Shown: positions 50,977-61,277, numbered from the stretch's first letter. The stretch is 64,000 nucleotides of DNA from Ramlibacter sp. PS4R-6 (GCF_037572775.1 NZ_JBBHKA010000001.1:992001-1056000), one strand, 5' to 3'. Translations and numbers: made by a program. The notes: generated by a model not told the origin, from the sequence alone.

Positions 50977-51723
50977 TCAGCGTCCTCCGGAAACTTCCAG
51001 CAGCGACATGGTGACGTAGCTCGCTTCGGGCGACAGCAGCCACAGGATGGACTCGGCCACTTCCTCGGCCGAGCCGCCGCGCTGCATCGGCACCTGGTGC
51101 TGCAGCTGCTTGACGCGGTCGGGGATGCCGCCCGAGGCGTGGATGTCGGTTTCGATCAGCCCCGGGCGCACGGCGTTGACGCGGATGCCCTCGGCGGCGA
51201 CTTCCTTCGCCAGGCCGAGCGTGAACGAATCGATCGCGCCCTTGGCCGCCGCGTAATCGACGTACTGGCCCGGCGCCCCCAGGCGCGACGCTGCGCTGGA
51301 GACGTTGACGAGTGCGCCGCCCGCGCCGCCGTGCTTCGTGCTCATCCGCTTCACGGCCTCGCGCGCGCACAGGATGGAGCCGAGCACGTTGATGTCGAAC
51401 ATGCGCTTCAGGCGTGCCAGGTCCATCTCGTCCACGCGCTGCGCGCGGTCCACGACACCGGCGTTGTTGACCAGCGCGGTGAGGCGCCCGAGCTGGCGGT
51501 CGACCGTTTCGAACATGGCGAGGATGTCGCTCTCCTTCGCGACGTCGCCGGGCACGGCGATGGCGCGGCCGCCGCCGGCCTCGATGGCGCGCACGACCTC
51601 GTCGGCGGCGTCGCGCCGGCTCGCGTAGTTCACCGCCACGGCGTAGCCGCGTTGCGCCGCGAGCTTCGCGGTGGCGGCGCCTATGCCGCGGCTGCCGCCG
51701 GTCACCAGCAGGATGTTCTGCAC
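50977..51723 (-). CDS. SDR family oxidoreductase
   Basis: A 248-residue short-chain dehydrogenase/reductase. It has the Rossmann motif LLVTGGSRGIGAATAKL (about residues 6-22), NNAG (about 87-90), catalytic Ser in NVSSAASRLG, and YxxxK in YVDYAAAKGAI (about 157-167). The start is GTG, seven bases after GAGGAG; a second GTG three bases earlier is the alternative. Substrate unknown. Confidence 0.88.
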   Translation of the reverse strand: MQNILLVTGGSRGIGAATAKLAAQRGYAVAVNYASRRDAADEVVRAIEAGGGRAIAVPGDVAKESDILAMFETVDRQLGRLTALVNNAGVVDRAQRVDEMDLARLKRMFDINVLGSILCAREAVKRMSTKHGGAGGALVNVSSAASRLGAPGQYVDYAAAKGAIDSFTLGLAKEVAAEGIRVNAVRPGLIETDIHASGGIPDRVKQLQHQVPMQRGGSAEEVAESILWLLSPEASYVTMSLLEVSGGR

Positions 51724-51838
51724 CACTACTCTCCTCGGGTGTGAACCGCCATTACAGCAAAAGTGGCGGGTTGACGGCGCCCGCACCCCTGCGCCAAGCT
51801 ACGCGGCTTCCTTTTCCGCATCACCAGGAGACACCCCG

Positions 51839-52522
51839 ATGGGCTCATTCACCGACCTGCGTTCCTCCGACGGCTTCACTTTCCCGGCGTACGTCGCCCA
51901 ACCCTCGGGCCAGGCGCGCGGCGGCGTGGTGGTGCTGCAGGAAATCTTCGGGGTCAACTCGCACATCCGCTCGGTGGCCGACGGCTACGCGAAGGACGGC
52001 TACTTCGTCGTCGCGCCCTCGACCTTCCACCGGGTCAAGCCCGGCGTCGAACTCGGGTACGGCGAGGACGACATGAAGAACGGTTTCGCGCTGAAGATGG
52101 CGGTCGAGGCCTTGCCCGCGCCCGGCGTGCTCGCCGACATCCAGGCGGCCATCGACCATGCGGCGCAGGCCGGCAAGGTCGGCATCGTGGGCTACTGCTG
52201 GGGTGGGCTGCTCACCTGGCGTTCCGCCTGCACGCTCGACGGCCTGGCCGCCGCGGCGCCGTACTACGGCGGCGGCGTCACGACACCCGAGGAAGTGGCG
52301 CGCCAACCCAAGTGCCCGGTGATGGCGCACTTCGGCGACCAGGACCACTGGATCCCGCTGGACAGCGTCGAGGCGTTCAAGAAGGCGCACCCGGAAGTCG
52401 AGGTGCACGTGTACCACGCGAACCACGGGTTCAACTGCGACCAGCGCGGCTCCTACAACGCCGAGGCCGCCAAGGTGGCGCGCGAGCGCACGCTGGCGTT
52501 CTTCCGCAAGCACGTGGGCTGA
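51839..52522 (+). CDS. dienelactone hydrolase family protein
   Basis: A 227-residue alpha/beta hydrolase with the cysteine nucleophile of the family in GIVGYCWGG (about residues 116-124), Glu36 region LQEIFGVN, Asp in [10 protein letters not shown] (about 163-172) and His in NHGFNCD (about 197-203). Dienelactone hydrolases open lactone rings in chloroaromatic breakdown, but most homologues have other, unknown substrates. Divergent from the SDR gene. Confidence 0.88.
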   Translation: MGSFTDLRSSDGFTFPAYVAQPSGQARGGVVVLQEIFGVNSHIRSVADGYAKDGYFVVAPSTFHRVKPGVELGYGEDDMKNGFALKMAVEALPAPGVLADIQAAIDHAAQAGKVGIVGYCWGGLLTWRSACTLDGLAAAAPYYGGGVTTPEEVARQPKCPVMAHFGDQDHWIPLDSVEAFKKAHPEVEVHVYHANHGFNCDQRGSYNAEAAKVARERTLAFFRKHVG

Positions 52523-52524
52523 CG

Positions 52525-53385
52525 ATGCGCCCGCTTGCCGCCGCGGTGTTCATGCTCGCGTGCGCGGCGCACGCGGCCGACTACGCGGGGCCGCTTTTCG
52601 ACGCGCACCTGCACTACAACGTCGAGGCCGCGCAAGGACCGCATCCCATCCCCGATGCGGTGGGCCGGATGCAGCGCAGCGGCGTGCGCGCCATCGTCGC
52701 GAATTCGCGCCCCAACGACGGCACGCACGCGCTGGCGGCCTCGCCGCTGGTGAAGCAGGCGGGCGTCACCGTGGTGCCCTTCGTGCGCCTGTACCGCAAC
52801 CGCGCCGATTACGACAACTGGTTCCGCGACGAGTCGATCTACGCGATGGTCCAGTCGGAACTGGCGCGTGGCACGGCTGCAGGGCCCTTCCGTGGCATCG
52901 GCGAGTTCCACCTGTACGACAGCGCGAACGCCAACGGGCCGGTGGCGAGGAAGCTGATGCAGCTGGCCGAGGAGAAGAACTTGGCCGTGCTCGCGCACGT
53001 GGACGACACGGCGATCGACCTGCTCATGGCGCACACGCCGTCCAGGGGGCAGAAGGCGCGGGTCATCTGGGCGCACACCGGCATCTCGGGGCCTGCGGCA
53101 GCGCGGGTCGAGCAACTGCTCGCAAAGTACCCGCTGCTGATGGGGGAGCTTTCCTACCGCCCGGGCCTGACCTGCGACGCCGCGAAGCTGTGCGCCGACT
53201 GGCGCGCGCTGATGCTCAAGTACCCCGACCGCTTCGTGATCGGCTCGGACACCTGGGTGAACGGGCGCTGGGAAAGCTACGAGGACCTGATGCGCGGCTA
53301 CCGCGCGTGGCTGGGCGAGCTGCCCCCCGAGGTCGCGCGCCGCATCGCGTGGGACAACGGCGCGCAGCTGTTCGGCGTGAAGTGA
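52525..53385 (+). CDS. exported amidohydrolase-like TIM-barrel protein
   Basis: A 286-residue protein with a signal peptide ([18 protein letters not shown]). The mature protein begins with the metal-binding H-x-H in LFDAHLHYN (about residues 25-33); further metal ligands are plausible in [20 protein letters not shown] and GSDTWVN (final Asp). This is the amidohydrolase 2 pattern. It follows the dienelactone hydrolase after 2 bp, suggesting co-expression. Substrate unknown; periplasmic location is unusual for the family. Confidence 0.78.
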   Translation: MRPLAAAVFMLACAAHAADYAGPLFDAHLHYNVEAAQGPHPIPDAVGRMQRSGVRAIVANSRPNDGTHALAASPLVKQAGVTVVPFVRLYRNRADYDNWFRDESIYAMVQSELARGTAAGPFRGIGEFHLYDSANANGPVARKLMQLAEEKNLAVLAHVDDTAIDLLMAHTPSRGQKARVIWAHTGISGPAAARVEQLLAKYPLLMGELSYRPGLTCDAAKLCADWRALMLKYPDRFVIGSDTWVNGRWESYEDLMRGYRAWLGELPPEVARRIAWDNGAQLFGVK

Positions 53386-53392
53386 ACCGCGC

Positions 53393-53965
53393 TCAGGAAT
53401 CCTTGCGGCGTTCGCCGTAGGCTTCCTCGATCTGCTTGACGAGCGCCTCGGGGCGCGTGGCTTCCTCCAGCGCGCGGATCTGCGGGTCGTCGTCGACGCT
53501 GGCGCCCACCTTCTTGGCGATCTGCTCGAGCACCTGCAGCATCTTGGTGTTCTCCTGCTCGGCCAGCAGGTTGATCTGCAGGTCCAGCTGGTTGCGCCGC
53601 TCGGTGATCCGCAGCTCGTAGTTCTGGCTGATCAGGATGAAGGTCGACAGGAAGATCGCCTCCAGCGACACCACCAGCGTGAGGAAGGTGAAGGGATAGG
53701 GATCGAAGGCGTGGAACCAGGGCAGCGCGTTGTAGCCGATCCACGCCGCGAACAGCACGACGTGGATCCAGACGAAGGTCATGCTGCCGCAGAAGCGTGC
53801 GATCGCCGACGCGATGCGGTCGGCGGTGGTGCGGCTCGCCATCTGCGCTTCCTCCAGGCGCCGCATGGCCTCGATGTTCTCGCGCGTGACGTCGGCGCCG
53901 GTGGCGCCCTTGCGGTAGTTGACCTGGGCCTCGCGGCCCCGGTGCGGCGGATGGTGGTGGGTCAT
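53393..53965 (-). CDS. DUF1003 membrane protein
   Basis: A 190-residue protein with two central transmembrane helices (about residues 62-82 and 90-115, SMTFVWIHVVLFAAWIGYN and FTFLTLVVSLEAIFLSTFIL) and a helical C-terminal tail (RITERRNQLDLQINLLAEQE). This is the DUF1003 layout; function unknown. Histidine-rich N-terminus (THHHPPHRG). The start overlaps the DUF72 stop by four bases. Confidence 0.85.
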   Translation of the reverse strand: MTHHHPPHRGREAQVNYRKGATGADVTRENIEAMRRLEEAQMASRTTADRIASAIARFCGSMTFVWIHVVLFAAWIGYNALPWFHAFDPYPFTFLTLVVSLEAIFLSTFILISQNYELRITERRNQLDLQINLLAEQENTKMLQVLEQIAKKVGASVDDDPQIRALEEATRPEALVKQIEEAYGERRKDS

Positions 53966-54702
53966 GCGAACTCCCGCGCCAGCGCGGCTTGCAGCGCGAG
54001 GGCATTATGGGCCGCGGCGCTCGCCGCCGTGTTGTCGAAGATGCACCACAGCTCGCGCCCGGCGCGCAATTCCATCGCGATGCGATGCGCCAGCGCGTGC
54101 AGCACCGGCGCCTCGTAGGACGAGTAGTACATGCGCGGCGAGCCGTGCAGGCGCACGTAGACGAGCTGCGGCCAGCCGCCGGGCGCCACGGCGGCCGCGA
54201 AACGCACGGGGTCGGCCAGCACGCGCGCGACGCGGTGCGCGGCGAGCAGCGCATCGGCGGCGGCGCCGAACCAGCTGGCATGGCGCGGCTCCAGCGCCAC
54301 GCTGCCGTCCCAGCGCGTGCGCAACTCGCCCAGGAAAGCGGCGGCGGTGCGTTCGTCGAAGGCGAGGCTGGGCGGCAGCTGCACCAGCAGGCAGGCGAGC
54401 TTGCCGCCCAGCGGCGCGGCCTGTTCGAGGAAGGCGTCGATGTCGCAGTCGGTATCCACGAGACGTTTCTCGTGCGTGACCGCCTTGGGCAGCTTCGCGC
54501 TGAAGCGGAACCCGTCCGGGACGCTGTCGGCCCAGCGTTGCCACACGGCGGCGCGGTGCAGGCGGTGGAAGGAGGAGTTGATCTCGCAGGCGCTGAAACG
54601 CTGCGCATAGCGCTGCAGGTGCGAGCCCTCATCCGGGAAGGCGTCCTGCACGTCGCGCGGCAGGCTCCAGCCGGCGGTGCCCACGAAGCAGGGCGGCGTC
54701 AT
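53962..54702 (-). CDS. DUF72 (YecE-like) TIM-barrel protein
   Basis: A 246-residue protein of the DUF72/YecE family: FVGTAGWSLPRD at the N-terminus, CEINSSFHRLHR (about residues 39-50), FRFSAKLPKAVTHEKRL and LVYVRLHGSPRMYYSSY (about 178-194). The fold is a TIM barrel with an unknown reaction. It lies 8 bp after corA-like and overlaps the DUF1003 gene. Confidence 0.88.
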   Translation of the reverse strand: MTPPCFVGTAGWSLPRDVQDAFPDEGSHLQRYAQRFSACEINSSFHRLHRAAVWQRWADSVPDGFRFSAKLPKAVTHEKRLVDTDCDIDAFLEQAAPLGGKLACLLVQLPPSLAFDERTAAAFLGELRTRWDGSVALEPRHASWFGAAADALLAAHRVARVLADPVRFAAAVAPGGWPQLVYVRLHGSPRMYYSSYEAPVLHALAHRIAMELRAGRELWCIFDNTAASAAAHNALALQAALAREFA

Positions 54703-54710
54703 CGCCGGCG

Positions 54711-55808
54711 TCAGCGCGTGCGCGCGAGGTAGCGCTTGCGCCAGAACACGCCGACCACAGTGAGGGCGATCGCCAGCATCAGCGCGAGCATGACCCACAT
54801 CGCCTTGTCCGAGTGGATCAGCGGCAGGAACTCGAAGTTCATGCCGAAGAAGCCGGTGATGAAGTTCAGTGGCAGGAACACCGCCGTGAGCGCCGTGAGC
54901 ACGCGCATGATCTCGTTCGTGCGATGCGACAGCGCCGAGAAGTGGATCTGCACGGCGGTCTCGGCGCCCTGTTCCATGCGGCGCACGTGGTGCAGCACCC
55001 GCTGCACGTGCTCGATCACGTCGCGGGCGCGGGCCAAGAGCGAATCGCGCTCGGCCTGCGGCATGCCGGGCGTGGGCTGCTCGCGCATGGTGTCCAGCCA
55101 CTCCTGCATGGCGTCGTTCTGGCCTTCGCACAGGTCCTCGAGCGTGTGCAGCGCCGCACGCGCCGTCATGAACGCGCGCCAGTCGGTGCCGCGCGATTTC
55201 GGCGCCAGCAGCTCGTCCTGCCAGGCGTCGAGCTCGGCGTTGAGCTGCTTGCGCAGTTCCAGGTAGCTGTCGACCATCACGTTGACCATGCGCAGCATCA
55301 GGTCCGAGGGGCTCGCGGGCAAGCGCGTGCGGGCGGTGACGGCGATGCCCTCCGTCTGCACCGCATCGCCGAGGAAGCGGCGCATGAAGGTCTCGGCCGT
55401 GTAGCAGCCCGCGGGGTGCACGGTGATCAGCAGGCGGTCGAACACCACGAAGCCGACGGCGCGCGAGCGGATGCCGGCGAAGGCGTGCAGCACGCCGTGG
55501 TCCGGCAGCGGCGCGTTCGCGGTCTCGGCGCGCACCTCCGCTTCGGTGGCGAGGCGCCGGAAGATCACGCGGTCGTAAACCGAGGTGTAGTCGTAGTCGG
55601 AGGGATGCGCGCGGTTGCCCAGGTCCTGCAGGTGCAGGTCGAGGATGGGCGAGCCGCCCAGGGCCTGCGCCGCACGCTGCAGCGCGGCCGTGTCCTGCTC
55701 GAGCTCCTCGCGTTCGAGGTAGATCCACACGAACCCCGACGCGGGCGCGTGCGCCGGCGGCTGGTCGAGGAAGCGCAGCGTGCCGCCGGTGAATTCGACG
55801 ATGTGCAT
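54711..55808 (-). CDS. CorA-family divalent metal transporter (ZntB-like)
   Basis: A 365-residue protein with a large cytoplasmic N-terminal domain and two C-terminal helices. The family selectivity motif is present in ITGFFGMNFEFLP (GMN near residue 323), followed by the last helix (MWVMLALMLAIALTVVGVFW) and a basic tail. CorA moves Mg2+, and ZntB-like members move Zn2+; sequence alone does not decide. It starts 4 bp after hemB ends. Confidence 0.9.
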   Translation of the reverse strand: MHIVEFTGGTLRFLDQPPAHAPASGFVWIYLEREELEQDTAALQRAAQALGGSPILDLHLQDLGNRAHPSDYDYTSVYDRVIFRRLATEAEVRAETANAPLPDHGVLHAFAGIRSRAVGFVVFDRLLITVHPAGCYTAETFMRRFLGDAVQTEGIAVTARTRLPASPSDLMLRMVNVMVDSYLELRKQLNAELDAWQDELLAPKSRGTDWRAFMTARAALHTLEDLCEGQNDAMQEWLDTMREQPTPGMPQAERDSLLARARDVIEHVQRVLHHVRRMEQGAETAVQIHFSALSHRTNEIMRVLTALTAVFLPLNFITGFFGMNFEFLPLIHSDKAMWVMLALMLAIALTVVGVFWRKRYLARTR

Positions 55809-55812
55809 CGCG

Positions 55813-56945
<1,133 letters not shown>

Positions 56946-56951
56946 ACGGCT

Positions 56952-57052
56952 GGGCGCTTCGGCGCTCCCCGCTTTTCCTCCCTGAGCGGGTGCCTTAATG
57001 TGTGACAGCAAAAAGGCTTGCACGCCCCGGCATTTGGCCGGGGCTTTTTTTT
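56952..57052 (+). ncRNA. small RNA with anti-Shine-Dalgarno loop
   Basis: About 100 nt between the divergent hemB and hemJ genes. It folds into hairpin 1 (GGGCGC/GCGCTC around TTCG), hairpin 2 (CCCGCT/AGCGGG, 56968-56990, with the 11-nt loop TTTCCTCCCTG), hairpin 3 (GCCTT/AAGGC, 56992-57017) and a terminator. The loop of hairpin 2 presents CCUCCC, complementary to ribosome binding sites. I recall a described betaproteobacterial family of toxic small RNAs with an anti-Shine-Dalgarno motif, which this may belong to; membership is not verified. It has its own promoter, and no protein is encoded in it. Confidence 0.72.
57024..57052 (+). terminator. strong intrinsic terminator of the small RNA
   Basis: GCCCCGGC (57024-57031) and GCCGGGGC (57037-57044) pair around ATTTG, followed by eight T residues. 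It has no use for hemB (opposite strand), so it marks the end of a plus-strand transcript that begins in this gap. Confidence 0.92.
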
Positions 57053-57091
57053 GCCTGCGCGGGCTGGATGCCTGCACATACACTCGCCGCC

Positions 57092-57514
57092 ATGCTCTGG
57101 GTCAAGGCGCTGCACATCGTTTTCGTGGCGAGCTGGTTCGCGGGCCTGTTCTACCTGCCGCGCATCTTCGTCAACCTGGCCATGGTGCCCGCCGGCTCGG
57201 ACGCCGAGCGCGCCCGGCTGCTGCTGATGGCGCGCAAGCTGCTGCGGTTCACGACGATGCTGGCGGTGCCGGCGCTGGCGCTCGGGCTGTGGCTCTGGCT
57301 CGGCTACGGCATCGGGCGCGGCGCCGGATGGTTGCACGCCAAGCTCGCGGTGGTGACGCTGACGGTCGGCTACCACGCCGTGTGCGCGCAAATCCTGCGC
57401 GGGATCGAAGCCGGCTCGTTCGCGCGCGGCCACGTCTGGTTCCGCTGGTTCAACGAGCTGCCCGTGCTGCTGCTGCTGGCGGCGGTCGTGCTGGCCGTGG
57501 TCAAACCCTTCTGA
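57092..57514 (+). CDS. hemJ: protoporphyrinogen IX oxidase HemJ (CopD/UPF0093 family)
   Basis: A 140-residue membrane protein with four helices. Conserved HemJ features are seen: WVKALHIVFVASWFAGLFYLPR (His8 region) in two halves and GWLHAKLAVVTLTVGYH (about residues 78-94). HemJ oxidises protoporphyrinogen IX in the inner membrane. Proximity to hemB supports a haem role; CopD-like homologues are the alternative. The start at 57092 gives the canonical length; longer frames run into the small RNA terminator. Confidence 0.85.
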   Translation: MLWVKALHIVFVASWFAGLFYLPRIFVNLAMVPAGSDAERARLLLMARKLLRFTTMLAVPALALGLWLWLGYGIGRGAGWLHAKLAVVTLTVGYHAVCAQILRGIEAGSFARGHVWFRWFNELPVLLLLAAVVLAVVKPF

Positions 57515-57521
57515 CCGCGGC

Positions 57522-58649
57522 ATGCGCAAGACTTCCGCATGGCCACTGTCCCAGGCCTACGTCGCGCTCATCGTCTATGCCAGCCTGTACCCGTTCACGG
57601 GCTGGCGCGACCAGGGCATCGAGCCCTGGGCCTTCCTGTGGAGCCCGTGGCCGCGCTACTGGACCGCGTTCGACTTCGCGGCGAACTGCGGCGGCTACAT
57701 GCCGCTCGGTTTCCTGCTGGCGCTGAGTTTCCTCAGGCGCGGCAACCCGAGCTTCGCGCCGGCCAGCAAGCTCGTGGCCGTCGGCATCGCCACCGCCTCT
57801 TCGGCCGTGCTGTCCTTCGCGATGGAAGCGCTGCAAAGCTACCTGCCCTCGCGCGTTCCTTCCAATGTCGACTTCGCGCTCAACACCCTGGGCGCGCTCG
57901 CCGGCGCCGGCGTGGCCGTGATGCTGGTGATGAGCGGCGCGATCGACCGCTGGGGCCGCGTGCGCGGCCGCTGGTTCGTCGAGGAAGCGCGCGGGGCGAT
58001 CGTGCTCATCATCCTGTGGCCTTTCGCGCTCCTCTTTCCGGCGTCGGTGCCCTTCGGGCTGGGCCAGGTGCTGGAGCGGCTGGAAGCGGCGCTGGGCGAA
58101 TGGCTGGCCGACACGCCTTTCCTCGAATGGCTGCCCGTGCGCGACGTCGAGCTGCAGCCGCTGGTGCCGGGCGCGGAGCTGCTGTGCGTCACGCTCGGCG
58201 CGCTGATCCCGTGCCTGCTGGCGTATTCGGTGATGCGCTCGATCGCGCAGCGCGCGGTGTTCGGCGTCGGGATCATCTTCGTCGGGCTGGCCGCGACGGC
58301 GCTTTCGGCTGCGATGAGCTGGGGGCCGGTGCATGCCTGGGCCTGGCTGAGCCTGCCGGTGCAGATCGGCGTCGCCGCGGCGCTGCTGCTGGCGCTGGCT
58401 TTCCTCCCGGTGCCGCGGCGGGCCTGCGCGGCGCTGGTGCTGCTGGCGCTGATGCTGCACCTGAGCCTGTTGAACCAGGCGCCCGCCAGCGCGTACTTCA
58501 CGCACACGCTGCAGGCCTGGGAGCAGGGACGCTTCATCCGCTTCCACGGCGTCGCGCAGTGGCTGGGATGGGTGTGGCCTTACGTCACGCTGGCCTATGT
58601 GCTGGTGCGCGTCTCGCGATCGGACGCGCAAAATAAAATCGAACGATGA
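57522..58649 (+). CDS. VanZ-like membrane protein
   Basis: A 375-residue protein with about eight to ten helices. The N-terminal part is VanZ-like (YASLYPFTGWRD, AANCGGYMPLGFLLALSFL, ALQSYLPSRVPSNVDFALNTLG, with the conserved Gln-Ser and Arg-x-x-Asp pattern). The remaining 200 residues are additional transmembrane segments. VanZ homologues affect glycopeptide resistance or cell-envelope lipids; no van genes are near. It overlaps the ferredoxin-like gene by four bases. Confidence 0.8.
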   Translation: MRKTSAWPLSQAYVALIVYASLYPFTGWRDQGIEPWAFLWSPWPRYWTAFDFAANCGGYMPLGFLLALSFLRRGNPSFAPASKLVAVGIATASSAVLSFAMEALQSYLPSRVPSNVDFALNTLGALAGAGVAVMLVMSGAIDRWGRVRGRWFVEEARGAIVLIILWPFALLFPASVPFGLGQVLERLEAALGEWLADTPFLEWLPVRDVELQPLVPGAELLCVTLGALIPCLLAYSVMRSIAQRAVFGVGIIFVGLAATALSAAMSWGPVHAWAWLSLPVQIGVAAALLLALAFLPVPRRACAALVLLALMLHLSLLNQAPASAYFTHTLQAWEQGRFIRFHGVAQWLGWVWPYVTLAYVLVRVSRSDAQNKIER

Positions 58650-58987
58650 CCGACAGCGCGCCTTCCTACTACAAGCACCATGTCTTCTTCTGCCTGAACG
58701 AGCGAGACAAGGGCGAAGCCTCCTGCGCGCCGCACGGCGCGCGCGCCGCGCTGGACCGCTGCAAGGCGAAGGTGAAGGAGGCGGGCCTGGCCGGGCCGGG
58801 CGGCGTGCGCGTCAACCAGGCCGGCTGCATGAACCGCTGCCAGGGCGGCCCGATCGCGGTGGTCTACCCCGAGGCGGTCTGGTACACCTACGTCGACGAG
58901 TCCGACATCGACGAGATCGTCGAATCGCACCTGAAGAACGGCCGCGTCGTGCAGCGCCTGCTCACGCCGCTGCACCTGGGCCGATGA
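58646..58987 (+). CDS. thioredoxin-fold [2Fe-2S] ferredoxin-like protein
   Basis: A 113-residue protein with cysteines Cys16 (FFCLNERD), Cys27 (SCAPHGA) and a C-terminal pair in AGCMNRCQGGP (about residues 60-70), the four-cysteine pattern of thioredoxin-like [2Fe-2S] ferredoxins. Redox partner unknown. ATGA overlaps on both sides link it to vanZ upstream and the hydrolase downstream. Confidence 0.88.
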   Translation: MTDSAPSYYKHHVFFCLNERDKGEASCAPHGARAALDRCKAKVKEAGLAGPGGVRVNQAGCMNRCQGGPIAVVYPEAVWYTYVDESDIDEIVESHLKNGRVVQRLLTPLHLGR

Positions 58988-59613
58988 ACCTGCGCACCCG
59001 GCGCTTCACGATCGCAGGCCCCGCCGGCGCGATCGAGATGCTGGCCGACGAGCCCGGCGAAGGCGCGCCGCCGCACGGCACCGCCGTCATCGCGCATCCC
59101 CACCCGCTCTTTGCGGGGACGATGGAGAACAAGGTCGTGCAGACGCTCGCGCGTGCCTTCGTGCAAAGCGGCTGGCGCTCGCTGCGCTTCAACTTCCGCG
59201 GCGTCGGCGCGTCCGAAGGTGCGCACGACGAAGGGCGCGGCGAACTCGACGACCTGCTGCACATCGTGGCGCAGGAAGCGCCGCCGGGGCCGCTGGCGCT
59301 GGCGGGCTTCTCGTTCGGTTCCTTCGTCGCCGCGGGCGCCGTCGCGCGGCTGTGGGCCGAGCGCACGCCGGAAAAGATCGTGCTGGTCGGCACGGCGGCC
59401 TCGCGCTTCACGGTCGCCACGCTCCCGGCGGAAGCGCACGACCGCACGCTCGTGGTCCATGGCGAGGAAGACGACACGGTGCCGCTCGCGTCGGTGATGG
59501 ACTGGGCGCGGCCGCAGCAACTCCCCGTTACCGTTGTGCCCGGTGGCGGGCACTTCTTTCACGGACAATTGCCCCTCCTGAAGAGCCTCGTGGTTCGCCA
59601 CCTGCGTTCGTAA
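58984..59613 (+). CDS. alpha/beta hydrolase
   Basis: A 209-residue hydrolase of the short YcjY/CocE-like class: AHPHPLFAGTMENKVVQTLA (about residues 37-56), FNFRGVGASEG, nucleophile Ser in AGFSFGSFVAAG (about 102-113), Asp in GEEDDTVPL and His in PGGGHFFHG (about 188-196). Esterase or thioesterase activity is likely; the substrate is unknown. Confidence 0.87.
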   Translation: MNLRTRRFTIAGPAGAIEMLADEPGEGAPPHGTAVIAHPHPLFAGTMENKVVQTLARAFVQSGWRSLRFNFRGVGASEGAHDEGRGELDDLLHIVAQEAPPGPLALAGFSFGSFVAAGAVARLWAERTPEKIVLVGTAASRFTVATLPAEAHDRTLVVHGEEDDTVPLASVMDWARPQQLPVTVVPGGGHFFHGQLPLLKSLVVRHLRS

Positions 59614-59621
59614 CCAACACC

Positions 59622-60779
59622 ATGAACCGATTCCTGAAGGCGCTCCTCGCGCCCGTCCTCGCTTTCGCCTGCATCGCCGCTTGGGCGCAGACGCCCCAGC
59701 CGCCCGAGATCGCGGCGCGCAGCTACCTCCTGGTCGACGTCAGCGCCAACCAGGTGCTGGCCGGGCGCGACATCGATTCGCCGGTCGAGCCGGCGTCGCT
59801 CACCAAGCTCATGACGCAGTACTTGGTGTTCGACGCGCTGCGCGCCAGGAAGATCACGCTGGAGCAGCGCCTGCCCGTGAGCGTGCGGGCCTGGAAGATC
59901 GGCGGTTCGACGATGTTCATCGACCCGAAGATGACGGTGCCGGTGGACGACCTGATCAAGGGGATGATCGTGCAGTCGGGCAACGACGCCACGATCGCGC
60001 TGGCCGAAGGCGTGGGCGGCACCGTCGAACACTTCGTCGAACTCATGAACCAGCAGGCCAAGACACTGGGCATGAAGAACACCGCGTACCGCAACCCGGA
60101 AGGCCTGACCACCGCAGGGCACACCACGACGGCGCGCGACCTGTCGATCCTCGCCACGCGCATCCTGCAGGACTTCCCGGAGTACCTGCATTACTACTCC
60201 ATCCGGAAATACCGCTACGAAGGCACGCCGACGGCCAACGACACCAACCGGAACATGCTGCTGTTCCGCGACCCGACGGTGGACGGCCTGAAGACCGGCC
60301 ACACGGAAGCCGCCGGCTACTGCCTGATCGCCACCGCCAAGCGCGACTTCCCCAACCTGCAAGGCCGCCGCCTGCTGGCCATCGTGCTGGGTGCGTCCAG
60401 CGAGACCGCCCGCGCCAATGAGGCCCAGAAGCTGCTGAACTGGGGCTACACCGCCTACGAGGGCGTCAAGCTCTTCGACGCCAACCAGGCGGTGGTCACG
60501 CCCGAGGTCTGGAAGGGCACCCAGAAGACGGCCAAGCTGGGGCGCGCGCAGCCCATCGTGCTGGCGGTGCCGGCGGGCACCTCGGCGCGGATCAAGACCC
60601 AGGTGGCCCGCCCCGACCCGCTGCTGGCGCCCCTGGCGAAAGGCCAGCAGGTGGCCGTGCTCAAGGTGTCTTCCGGCGACCAGCCCCTGATGGAAGTGCC
60701 CCTGGTGGCGCTGGAAGGGGTGGAGCAGGCCGGCATCTTGAGCCGGGCCTGGGATTCGGTCCGCCTTTGGGTGAAATGA
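59622..60779 (+). CDS. dacC: D-alanyl-D-alanine carboxypeptidase (PBP5/6 type)
   Basis: A 385-residue penicillin-binding protein with a signal peptide ending AAWAQ. The three active-site motifs are present: SLTK (about residues 59-62), SGN (about 121-123) and KTG (about 224-226, GLKTGHTEAAG). A C-terminal beta domain ends in an amphipathic helix (GILSRAWDSVRLWVK) that attaches to the inner membrane. It removes the terminal D-Ala from peptidoglycan stem peptides. The gene name is by analogy; dacA would be equally fair. Confidence 0.93.
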   Translation: MNRFLKALLAPVLAFACIAAWAQTPQPPEIAARSYLLVDVSANQVLAGRDIDSPVEPASLTKLMTQYLVFDALRARKITLEQRLPVSVRAWKIGGSTMFIDPKMTVPVDDLIKGMIVQSGNDATIALAEGVGGTVEHFVELMNQQAKTLGMKNTAYRNPEGLTTAGHTTTARDLSILATRILQDFPEYLHYYSIRKYRYEGTPTANDTNRNMLLFRDPTVDGLKTGHTEAAGYCLIATAKRDFPNLQGRRLLAIVLGASSETARANEAQKLLNWGYTAYEGVKLFDANQAVVTPEVWKGTQKTAKLGRAQPIVLAVPAGTSARIKTQVARPDPLLAPLAKGQQVAVLKVSSGDQPLMEVPLVALEGVEQAGILSRAWDSVRLWVK

Positions 60780-60814
60780 CCCCGGCCATCTAGGCAGGGT
60801 TTGCCCTTCCCGGA

Positions 60815-60820
60815 TATACT
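60815..60820 (+). promoter_or_regulatory. likely -10 element of the rpsL operon
   Basis: TATACT about 80 bp before rpsL. A -35 at proper distance is not clear. It would give a leader of about 73 nt. Confidence 0.4.
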
Positions 60821-60845
60821 CGTGGGCTTTCCCGCAATTGGGGCG

Positions 60846-60866
60846 GGGAACTTTTCCCATTGGGAA
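60846..60866 (+). promoter_or_regulatory. mutually exclusive hairpins in the rpsL leader
   Basis: GGGAA (60846-60850), TTCCC (60854-60858) and GGGAA (60862-60866) are spaced 3 nt apart, so the middle segment can pair with either neighbour but not both. A switch-like leader is possible. Confidence 0.4.
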
Positions 60867-60899
60867 TCCCATTTCACGCTTGTCTAGGGACATTTTTTA

Positions 60900-61277
60900 A
60901 TGCCAACCATCAACCAACTCGTGCGTCAGGGGCGGGAGGTCGAGAAGACCAAATCCAAGTCGCCCGCGATGCAGAACAGCCCCCAGCGTCGGGGCGTGTG
61001 CACCCGTGTGTACACGACGACGCCGAAGAAGCCGAACTCGGCCCTTCGCAAGGTCGCCAAGGTGCGCCTGACCAACGGTTTCGAGGTCATCTCGTACATC
61101 GGCGGCGAAGGCCACAACCTGCAGGAGCACTCGGTGGTGCTCGTGCGCGGCGGCCGCGTGAAGGACCTGCCCGGCGTGCGTTACCACATCGTGCGCGGCT
61201 CGCTTGACCTGCAAGGCGTCAAGGACCGCAAGCAGTCCCGCTCGAAGTACGGCGCCAAGCGCCCGAAGAAGGCCTAA
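60900..61277 (+). CDS. rpsL: 30S ribosomal protein S12
   Basis: A 125-residue S12. The decoding-site loops with streptomycin-related lysines are wild type: [14 protein letters not shown] (Lys43 region) and [12 protein letters not shown] (Lys88 region). First gene of the str operon. Confidence 0.98.
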   Translation: MPTINQLVRQGREVEKTKSKSPAMQNSPQRRGVCTRVYTTTPKKPNSALRKVAKVRLTNGFEVISYIGGEGHNLQEHSVVLVRGGRVKDLPGVRYHIVRGSLDLQGVKDRKQSRSKYGAKRPKKA

